Program-made: the position numbers and the translations under genes
Shown: positions 39,601 to 64,000 of the stretch, piece after piece
How positions within the stretch are numbered: the first letter of the stretch is position 1
How the letters are laid out: each line of letters starts with the position of its first letter
Notes under the pieces: model-generated
The model's database searches: none
What the model saw: the letters and a program-made list of their open reading frames with translations, nothing else
What the model was told of the DNA's origin: nothing
Source of the DNA: Ianthella basta
Taxonomy: Eukaryota; Porifera; Demospongiae; Verongiida; Ianthellidae
Assembly (NCBI GenBank): GCA_964019415.1
Contig: OZ025889.1
Coordinates: forward strand, 1,966,001 to 2,030,000
Length of the DNA: 64,000 nucleotides
Reading direction: 5' to 3'

Positions 39601-42600
39601 ACACCTACTGGCTGTTTAAGAACGGCAACGATGATTTGGTCAAATTGTATGATTTGACCACCCTCAGCTATAGGAGTGAGGACGGCTCCGATGGAGACAG
39701 TGTAGATCATAACGTGTTTGCCTCACCGGTGGCTACACTTTTCTACAGGTACAGTGCTGCTGTAGGGTGATATGTGGCTATGCAGGCATCTGTTAGTCTT
39801 ACATGGTTGATCGCCATTTTGTTTTGACTGTGGAGGCAGAGTTGACAAAATGGCAGTCAGCTACATGAAAATAGGCTCTGTATGCACTTTGCAAGCAAAC
39901 CTGTCTTGAGAAGGCAGTGTAGGTAGCTTAAGGACTGTTCTGTGTATCTGATCATAAGTTGGCTAGTGGTACGCTACTGTGATAAATGCTTTTTTTACTG
40001 TGAACCTGGGATTGTTATTTTGTTTTGTTTTTTGCTTTTTATTATTTTACCCTGAAGCTGTGTTCTGCTTGTGTTTCAGAGTGGCACAGAATCTACTGAA
40101 CCCATCACATGGTGATGCGTGTAGTGGGGATGATCAAGCCATTGCGTGTCTCCTTCTGAAGAACTGTGCCACACTCCTCAAATCATCCACCCAGCGACGT
40201 AGCCTAGAGGTACGTACGTACCCGTGTATCATATGCTAGTCCTACATGACACACACTTTACACCTTAATTGTCAGTTTTTAACTACCTTCATTTCTTTAG
40301 ATATTCTATGGTACACTGTAGTTGTAAAGTAAAACCTGTCTAAGATGGTCGATGCATAAAGCAACTGCCTCTCTAAAACAGCTAGCATCCCAAATAGCAG
40401 TACCTACTGTAAGCATGCGGTGAAGCATTGGAGTCCATCTCTGTAATGCATCCATGTACCTCTCTATAAAAGCCAAGTATACAGTAACTGGTCCCTCAGG
40501 TGGCTGTCTTAGACAATATCCACTGTATACAGTATAGAGCCAGTCTGTAGAGTGTAGTGTATTGTGTTGTAAATGGTACTGCTTTGTCTCTCGTGTGGAG
40601 AGTGTGTCTCTACTGCCTTGCCTGCAGATGCTGGCCTCCACGTACTGCCTTCTGGCAGGCATCCACCTTCCTCCAAGTCTGGAGCCCAGCCCTGCAGAGA
40701 AGACCCTTCAAATGCCTGCAGTCGGCAGTGCAGAGCCTGATGAGAGTGCAACTGAAGAACTGCAGTTAGTTCCTGTAGGAGTAGCCCAGGGAGACGGCCA
40801 TGAGGGATCTCCCTCAGTCTCACTTGCGACTCTCTACCAAGCACAGTCTGTAGTGCAATCCTGGCAGAGCCTGGCTGTACCCCCGTTGGAACTGGGTGGT
40901 CACAGCCAGAGGTGTCGCTCGGCCATTGAGTGCATCACTGAGGTACGTTTAGTGTCTGTGTGTGTGCACGCACATGTGTGTATACAGTGCAAGTGGTGTG
41001 TGTTGAATGCATGTTGTACCAGTGCATGAAACAGAATGACAGCTTCTGTAGTAAATGAAAATGGGACAGTTAATTCACTACAGGATTCGTACAAGCTTCA
41101 TTGTATGTACATGTAATGAGGCTATGGAGAGTTGGAGAAGTGGAACGTCTGTGTGTTAGGACGGCTGTACCTGTTACCCACAATGCTATATTGCAAACAC
41201 ATTTGGGCTGGGCTATGCAAGTGGGCCGGACTGTCCTGTTTGTGTGCCTTCACTCAGTCTGGTTTGGATGTATTTGTAGTAATTTTCTACCCTTCGTCAA
41301 GTACATTTGTAATGCAAGTCATACAACGAGTGCACATCTGTTTCTGTGTATGCACAGTGAAATCTGTCTAAGACAGCCACCTGTGGGCCAGTTCTAACTG
41401 ACCATTGTAGATAGGTGGCTGCTTTACAGAGGTAGGTAGATTGCAAATTACGGGCCAGGGAGGCTGGCTGCTTTGGAGAGGTGACTGCCTAACACAGTGA
41501 CCATCTTAGACAGGTTCCACTGTACGTACATGTAATTCGTGTAAGTGCAGTGATACTGCTTAACTTCTTGCAAACTGCCATACTTATTGCTGCTAGCCAT
41601 TTCTTTTACGCAGAGTCTGCATGTGTTGGATGCTCCCTGCCTGCAAGGACTCAGAGCGGACAAGATAGCGAAGCTCCTCATTGATGCTTCTAGGGCTTTC
41701 TTTGGCCTCAGTTCTGCCTCACTGTCCCTGGGCATCTTTGGCAGGGCACTTCGCTACATCAGTCACAGCTTGACCTGTCTCTTGGCAGCAAAGTCTCACT
41801 GTAGTGACTTGGAGTGTGTGGCAGATTTGCTGACATCAGCATGGAAGTTGTGTGGCAACGTCCATATGATGTTGGCTAAGGTATGTACATATTTCACTGT
41901 GTGCATGTGTGTGGGTGTGTGGGTGTGTGGGTGTGTGGGGGGGGTGTGGTGTGGGTGTGTAGGCATGGGGCTGTACATGTGTTGCCACAAATAGTGTTTA
42001 ACATTATTTTTTGCTTAATTTTGCATGCAGAGATGCATGTATGTGCCTTCCCATAGTCCTTTTGTATACTTTAGGTACTTGTGTGTGCCAACTTTAATGT
42101 CTCTGGAATGATGCAGGAGTTGTTAATGACCACTTGTTGCCCATGTCTCTGTTGTTATCAGGTCTCTGGCTCTCTTGCTCGTCATGAAGAGGACTTCTCA
42201 GCTCAGCACGACAAGGATGCCACTGTCCTCTCACATGCTAACGCTATGCTCTCCTCAGTTGATGATGCCGACCAGCGCTGTCTGCTGTTTCAAAGTGACA
42301 TTGAACAGTGTCTTTTGTGCAGTGTGCGATGCTATGAGAATGCACAAACGTATGCACAAACGAGTAAGCTGAAACTGCAGAAAGAGTTGGGGACTTGTCA
42401 GGGTTCTGTGTGGAATGAAGTAGGACTTTACTACATGCAGCTGTCAGAAACATTCAATGTTCACACAGGTCAGTGTATATGTACTGTATCTGCTCATCAA
42501 TTCCTTTGTGTTGTAAAAGAAACATCCTGTGCTTATTATGGCGGTCAAATCTCTATTATATTTGCCTTTTTGATGTTTTGCACTGCCCTGTATGCTGCTG

Positions 42601-43223
42601 TATGTCAAATGGTGCTCTGATGTACGTGGCCTGTAGTCTCACATAGGCCAGACCGCTATTATGTAGACTCCGCCGACAAAATGGTAGTCTGGCTTACATG
42701 AGACTACAGTATGTAGACTGTACAATGTGACAGTTACTGTATGCCCCTCCACAACTTTAGTTTCACATGGCCAACTGCTGTCTTCCCTCATCCTGCAGAG
42801 TTGAAGCAGGCTGAAAGGTTCTGGAAGAGTTGCCATTCTAGCTTCACCAGTGCCTTGGAGCACTTCACTGGTGTGGACGATCGTGTTCACATTGCAGTCG
42901 TACACTGCAACATCAGCAGGTTGTTTCGCCTATGTGCCACTGCTTACAGCGACCCCAATTGTGCAGCTGGTGGTAAGAGAGTAGTGTCACCTCCAGAACA
43001 GCAGTGCTACCAGCAGGCAGTGGATCACCTTCTGTCAGGGCTCTCAACTCTCGGCAGGAAGGGTGTTGGCGAAGACCTGCGAACTGACATTAGGTTTGAG
43101 CTGTCTTCTGTGTATTTCACTATGGGCCAACTCGTGCAGGATTTTGCACCACCTTCCAGTGCTGGCGATAAGGAGGTAAGGTTTCTGTGTATACGTATGT
43201 ATGTACATGTGGGCAGATGTCTG

Positions 43224-43293
<70 letters not shown>

Positions 43294-46037
43294 GCGCATG
43301 CACGCATGCTCTCATACAGCTACCAGTGTCCATTCTTGTCTGTCCCTCATCACAGGTCAGCCAGCAAATAGTGGGCACCTTACAAAGTTCCCTCCACTAT
43401 ACCGACGCATTAGTCAAAATCCTCAGTCCCAACGATCCCCGAAGGGCTGTCTTAGTGGCCAGAGGTGGAGAGGCACACTCCCGCATTGCCCGTTTACACC
43501 ACCACCAACCGGTTGGTGCAGCAAGTGCTAAGCTGGCCTCTAGCCACTACCTCAAGGCTTTGCAGTACTACACACCAGAGCAGCACATTGGGAGCATTCT
43601 GCATGTCGCCGAGGAGCGGGCAGACATGATTGGAAAACAAGGTGTGTGGTGTGGCATCCATAGGTCTCACTCCAACACTTGCTTTGCCACGAGCTTATTG
43701 CACAATTGAGAGATTAGAAATTTTGTACTTTGTCATGTGGTTCCTACGTATTGTATTGGAAATCAGTAGCTGCCTCACGTTAGGGACATTCTCATGTGCT
43801 TGGTTGTAGTGAGGTCCACTGAAGAGAATAATACACACTATACACACATACTTCTCTACCTATATATGTAGTATGTATACTGTTGGACATACTTATTATG
43901 TGCATTAATTCTATATTGCACTTCCTCAGTGTTTCACCATCCCTAATAGCTCTGAGCCACAACTTGTTACCTCGTTCCTATTGTACCAGTGTTATGTCCA
44001 TTCCTTGTAGGGAGGCAGGCCAGTGTGAGAGTGCTAACATTATCTTTCGAATGCCTCCTTGAGGCTCTCCCTTCTCTGCTGCATCACATGGATGGGTGCA
44101 TGGCTGAGCAAGCTGAATTGAATAAAGACAAGTGTTTGTGTGAGCATGTATCAGAAGACAGCTGGAGGAGTTTCACACAGAAGCTGCAAAGTGTACTCAA
44201 GGATCTGACAATCATTGCTAGTAAAGCTAAAGGGTGAGCTCAGCGTGTGGCACCATCTTGACTACTGTTGTATATGTAGTACTAACTGTGTGTAAAGGTG
44301 GTGGATGACTCACAAGTACAGTACGTATGGTCTATACTTACACATGGTGGGTAGTTCTCTTGGAAGTCACTAGAGAAGGATTTGATTTCTTTACCAATCA
44401 CTTCTGCATCTGACTGTTACCTTCATCAGTGGACATATGATAACGAATGAGCAGTGTTCTCCCCAGATAATAATACAAGAAGGGTACACTTGACCAACAC
44501 GTCATGTGACGAGTGGCTAGTGGATGGTTTGGTGTGGGAGAGGGTGTCACGTTCGTGTGCAATGTGCATTAGCTGAATACAGGGAGAGCCTCAGGACACA
44601 GTGTGTATGCGTGCGAATGCTATTGTCACACCACATGACTAGTGGCACTGTGCCTTTCAAGGAGGGTACAGTGCCATGTTTACAGCCTAAAGGAGGGTTT
44701 ATAAGGGAGCCAGAAGGGTTCAAAACAGCCTGGCGAGAACACTGGAATGATGAAATATCACGGTGTCAGGGTCAAACTGCAGAGATATCTGGTCTTCAGC
44801 TGTATTTGCATAAGGGTTTTGTTCAGAGTGTTTAGTTCAGATGTATTTACAGTGCTTTTTGGTCACTTGTCCTAACCCGATGGTTACAATTGGGTATCAG
44901 TAATTGATAATTGAGTTAGTGATGTCATCAAGTGTGACACATACCGTATAGCTAGCAGGAAAATTTTACAGAAGAAATTTTTGTGATTTTGTTCAAAACC
45001 AAACATTGTACAATTTTTAATTTCATGACTTCCAACCTCCAAAACAACTCCTTGGCAGGCAAACTTCTTAGTTGATGGCAATTTTTGGGCACAAAACAGT
45101 AACATAGCACTTAAATGGCTAAATCACTTCTGCGCTATATGGTGGCCATCTTATTACGACGTTTGCATATAATTACAATGATGGGAGAGAAATTTCGTGA
45201 AGGAAGATTATGTGAATTTGGTAAAATTACCAACATTAAACCTCGCAAAATCTGTGCTTTCGTTCTTTCGCTTGCTTGTGCTTGGCATTAAAAACGGGCA
45301 TTTGATTGGACGACACAATGATGTAACCGCAAACATGGCCGCTCTGGCAGTGTGCATGTGCCTCGCAGACAGCCGTCTCTTAGACACTTTGCACTCTTCA
45401 GTTTGGGTCTCTCAGGCGTGACGCACTTGCACAGAAGTTTGCTGTTAATATCCAGTGCGAGGGAACTGTTCTGGCTAACGGTACGTGGGTATTTTGTTTT
45501 GCTGTTTGGGTACTTTAGCTGTCAGCATTCTGGGCTGCTGAAAGCCCTCTCTCTATTGCAGAGTAAGCTATTGGGCAGAAAGCTTGCTTGGCTTTGGCAC
45601 TGCCTTAATGGCTAAGGAAAGACATGACTACGCAATACTTTTAATCTGGTGTAGGTGAAGCTACGTGTATATGTGCATGCAAGTGCATGACAGTGGCCAA
45701 CATCTGTGCAAACAAGATCAGCACTATTCCCAGGCAGTGACACCTAGCTGCAATCACTCAAATGGCGATGGATGGCCTGCGTTGTCCACTTGGCAACGTG
45801 ATGCAGAGCAAGCGTGGCCAAAGGCCGTGCTTGCTCGTAGTATAATGATATTATGGTTGCTATGGTCATGCTGTATTCTGTTTGTCCTTCTATTGCAGTG
45901 CTCCATCTAAGCTTGCACTGTATAAGTCTCTTTATTTGGAGGCAATTCGTCTTCCCCCTGCTCTGGACCGGAGTTCGCTGAGTGCATTGACAGCCTTCAA
46001 GTCATTAGCTGACCCGCTGAAGCCCAGCACTCAATGA
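36626..46037 (+). CDS. EDRF1: Erythroid differentiation-related factor 1 orthologue
   Basis: Twelve exons join in frame to 1,173 residues (human EDRF1 about 1,238): 36626-36780, 37681-37812, 38309-38447, 38697-39748, 40080-40209, 40628-40942, 41614-41880, 42162-42468, 42799-43175, 43356-43641, 44011-44233, 45899-46037. Diagnostic blocks include RNIKALLKLPYS followed by VSMAVHRVGNTLLVD, then LRLKDMEKPITVLTGLDCWL, NCTKEGHTYWLFK and VKLYDLTTL, and PVATLFYRVAQNLL. The second half is helical and TPR-like (WNEVGLYYMQ; FELSSVYFTMGQL; GEAHSRIARLH). EDRF1 is a conserved TPR protein linked in vertebrates to globin expression; its basic cellular role is poorly known. The N-terminal region after residue 150 is low-complexity and acidic. 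The last exon closes with a short, less conserved tail. Introns hold two mariner-like MITEs, a TG tract and a TACCGTATAGC element. Confidence 0.95.
39804..39858. repeat. Short inverted repeat (GCCATTTTGTC type)
   Basis: GCCATTTTGTT and ACAAAATGGC with flanking TGA/TCA pair around a 30-base loop in the intron after EDRF1 exon 4. Probably a small MITE remnant. Confidence 0.5.
40325..40526. mobile_element. Mariner-like MITE, copy A (degenerate)
   Basis: Ends resemble CAGTGGAACCTGTCTAAGA and its reverse (left AGTAAAACCTGTCTAAGA, right TGTCTTAGACAATATCCACTG), followed by TA. Inner blocks (ACTGCCTCTCTAAAACAGC; CTGTAATGCATC) align to the copy at 49271-49446. Confidence 0.7.
41355..41522. mobile_element. 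Mariner-like MITE, copy B
   Basis: Left CAGTGAAATCTGTCTAAGAC, right TCTTAGACAGGTTCCACTG with TA after it. Interior GACAGCCACCTGTGGGCC and GGCCAGGGAGGCTGGCTG are shared with copies C and D. Confidence 0.85.
42634..42706. mobile_element. Foldback MITE, TAGTCTC family
   Basis: Ends TAGTCTCACATAGGCCAGACC and GTCTGGCTTACATGAGACTA match the family at 31426-31520, but the flanks no longer show a 9-bp duplication. In the intron after EDRF1 exon 8. Confidence 0.75.
43228..43290. repeat. (TG)n microsatellite
   Basis: About 62 bp of TG in the short intron between EDRF1 exons 9 and 10; the intron is only 180 bp long. Confidence 0.97.
44942..45255. mobile_element. Diverged TACCGTATAGC-type element
   Basis: Shares TACCGTATAGC, GGAAAATTTxACAGAAGA, TTTTGTTCAAAxCCAAACAT and ACATTAAACCTCGCAAAA with 17935-18364 in the same order. 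The right terminus is decayed. Confidence 0.65.
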
Positions 46038-46545
46038 CCATGCATGCAAAACAGAATATGTGTTAAAACAATTAATATAATTAATGTTTTATATCATCAA
46101 TTTGTCTTTATGCATGGATTATATTATGTATTGATGTTCACCCAATTATTATTAATTTACTTTATAATTATACTGTATAACTTTATAATGATCATGCACA
46201 ATTATGCGTATATATGCCTATAGCCATACGTATAACTGTGACATTGTATTCAATGTATTAATTTTTCTATAATAACTAGGCATGCAATATGGTCAATTTA
46301 TTATAGCACACATAACTAATAATTATAACAACTATTACAAAACATTAATGTTGCTACAAGATGAATTTAAGTGCCATAGTATATATAATACAACATTCAT
46401 TGAGCAAAAACAGTATAATATGTATATGATGCACATACCATACATGAAATTCAATATAAAACATAAGCATGAAGAATGAAGTAATAATACTGTGTACATG
46501 CAATGTACATTCTATACTCCATAGTCCAAATGCAGCTGTCAGCCT
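46038..46545. other. Convergent AT-rich 3' region between EDRF1 and UNC80
   Basis: The 508 bp between the two stop codons are very AT-rich with no coding potential. A reverse-strand AATAAA at 46296-46301 is a plausible UNC80 polyadenylation signal. No canonical plus-strand AATAAA was seen for EDRF1. Confidence 0.6.
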
Positions 46546-62202
<15,657 letters not shown>

Positions 62203-62367
62203 CTGCCAAATGTCCATACGTATATATACAAGGTATTATGTATCCCTCGTCAGGCCATTGTTGTTTGCAAGGCACTGACTTTGCAATAATGCACTGGGTT
62301 AGCATGATATCTCAATTGTTACTGACTATGTATGAAACTCTATATATAATCACAACTACGTATATTT

Positions 62368-63445
62368 TCTACAAAAAATATTAAGAATGTAGGGGTGGCA
62401 TAAAAGTACAGAAACAAGTAAAGGCTGTTACACAGTGGAGCATTAACCATGGTCCCTACATGCAAGAATGTCTCACCTTATAGTCCGACATCCTTGAATG
62501 TAGAGACCATGGCTAAGGCTCCACTGTGTAACAGCCTTTACTTGTTTCTGTACATTTTATGCCATCCCTACATTAACATTTTTGTAGAAAATTTCTAATA
62601 TTTCTAGCTTCAGTGCTTTTATGGTGTGCAAGTTGCACATGCTAAGTTGCAACCCCAGGACATCCATGCAGGTATAGGACCTTATTTCTCTAATCCTGGA
62701 GCTTGTCAGCTAATACCTTTCTGCGCTAGCCCACCGGAAAGAGCTGAGAAACGGCGACTGGAAGCTAACAGAGTGTTAATTAAAAATGGTGGGATGTACG
62801 TACATGCCCACGGATGTCCTTTGAAGCGACGCACAAGCTAACTTTGAAGCTAGTTTTGTATACACCTCTGAACAGGCAGCTGGCGGTCTTGCAAGGCTAT
62901 TGAACAGTAATTGAAGGGACAGTAGGCGGAAAACTGCTCTGCCTTTGGATGGAGCTTTAAGGTTCTTACTTATTACCTGCAAAAGTCAAATGAAGACCTA
63001 CTATGTGCCTCTTTCAAACTGCTAGTTGTCAACGTCATCTCAAAATGGCATCTTGTGAGTAAGAATATCTCCCAGACTGACCCGGTAACCGTAATGAGTA
63101 ACACTTGCTCGTGGCAGTTTCTAACCTACAAAGGAACACAGACAGTTGAAAGCGGGGTAGTTCTGTGGTAAAATCATTTCCCTACTCGCTATGGTTTGTG
63201 CGCAACTGCTGTCAGAGAAGAAGACAAAATTAAAAAAAAATGCCGAGGTTGTTTTCTGTGAGACCGTGCACTTTCGCTTGGAAGTAAGGTGAGTCCTGAG
63301 TGGTGTACAACTGACACTTCCTCATGGGTAGGCAGTTTGGCAGTTTTTAGCCCTATACAGCAATAGTGCTACTTTTCGTTTGTATTACAGCATACAAACA
63401 ACCACTGCCATAGACAGCACTACCATGCTGTCTGATAATGCTAGC
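62368..63445 (+). repeat. Dispersed 1.1-kb repeat, copy 2 (UNC80 intron)
   Basis: Begins with a 220-bp foldback whose outermost arms are TTTTCTACAAAAA and TTTTTGTAGAAAA and whose inner arms include ACAGAAACAAGTAAAGGCTG and ACACAGTGGAGC. The remainder matches 26912-28005 block by block in the same orientation. Ends in ACAGCACTACCATGCTGTCTG. Confidence 0.8.
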
Positions 63446-63724
63446 ATGTTTGGCCAAAAAATGGACTTCAAAACTTATAGGCACCCTTTACATGAGTAGC
63501 GCTTCATTCATAATACCACCACCTTGTACTTGCTCTAGCTAAAGCTGTTTGTCTGAAGAGGTTTGTGCGCAATTTACTGTAGAAGGCAAGAGCCACAACA
63601 GGAGAGCTTATTGTTTTGACAAGGCAATGCATGGCTACATGTACGCTTTGTGCGTATCAATTCACAACAAATTAGAGAAAAGTTCGAGCTTGTATCAGTG
63701 AATTCACTTCTCTTGCTGTCTCAG

Positions 63725-63997
63725 TCTTGCGCCACCTTCAACCAGTGCAGGAACACCTTCGCACTACACAGCTAGTCGCTGATTACCAGGTACACATGCT
63801 GAGGGTAGCTGTCTGTCTTGTTACATGTACGTACCTTTGTTATGTGTACCGCTTTTATACCTACCGTACCTACCGTATACCTACCGTTGTTATATGTATG
63901 TACCTACAAATCGACCCCAAAAATACTGACCAACTTTGAATCTTTTCAGCATAAGTTATGCTTGGTTGCTGTTGTCTGGACGCCTTCATGCGCTTAG
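63725..63997 (+). CDS. Candidate plus-strand exons at the window end (unidentified)
   Basis: An acceptor before 63725 opens a 65-base exon (LRHLQPVQEHLRTTQLVADYQ) that ends at a GTACAC donor. A second good acceptor at 63949 continues in frame (HKLCLVAVVWTPSCA) to a stop at 63995-63997. The first peptide has exon-like composition, but no family was recognised. If real, it is the 3' end of a gene lying antisense inside UNC80 or marks its 5' boundary. Chance cannot be excluded. Confidence 0.25.
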
Positions 63998-64000
63998 GTT

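Overview
This is eukaryotic, animal nuclear DNA. The genes are split by many GT-AG introns and lie between AT-rich non-coding stretches full of TG/CA microsatellites and short inverted-repeat elements. Three genes have clear animal orthologues (XRCC2, EDRF1, UNC80). A fourth is a very large chimeric surface receptor that combines EMI-like, EGF, sushi, Ig and GCC2/GCC3-type modules. That gene content, the domain shuffling, the compact gene spacing and the MITE load suggest an early-branching animal. A demosponge is my best guess, but this rests on general impression and a cnidarian or other invertebrate is not excluded.

Layout. 1-6960: mostly non-coding, with a 100-bp palindrome, two paralogous signal-peptide exons on the minus strand and a TG microsatellite. 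6961-10292 (+): XRCC2, three exons, with a tandemly duplicated 0.78-kb block in intron 2. 10293-13344: intergenic. 13345-29654 (+): a 17-exon gene for a type I membrane receptor of about 2,617 residues. 30857-36573 (-): an eight-exon F-box/WD40 gene. 36626-46037 (+): EDRF1, twelve exons, head to head with the F-box gene and sharing a 52-bp promoter gap. 46546 to past the window end (-): the C-terminal two thirds of UNC80, at least 16 exons, tail to tail with EDRF1. The exon phases were worked by hand and join without a frame break in all five genes.

The genes do not form an operon or pathway. XRCC2 acts in RAD51-dependent recombination. The F-box protein should be an SCF ubiquitin-ligase adaptor. 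EDRF1 is a TPR-type regulator. UNC80 is the large scaffold of the NALCN sodium-leak channel complex, notable if the organism lacks neurons.

The introns carry several element families that I could delimit by terminal inverted repeats and target-site duplications: (i) foldback elements with TARTC-type ends and 9-bp duplications, one of which carries a frameshifted RecQ helicase fragment; (ii) elements with CAGGG(G/C)CGTA ends and 5-bp duplications; (iii) four mariner-like MITEs with TA targets; (iv) a 1.1-kb dispersed repeat present in both the receptor and UNC80 genes; (v) motifs that match the hammerhead ribozyme core. I saw no tRNA, rRNA, CRISPR array or bacterial-type system.
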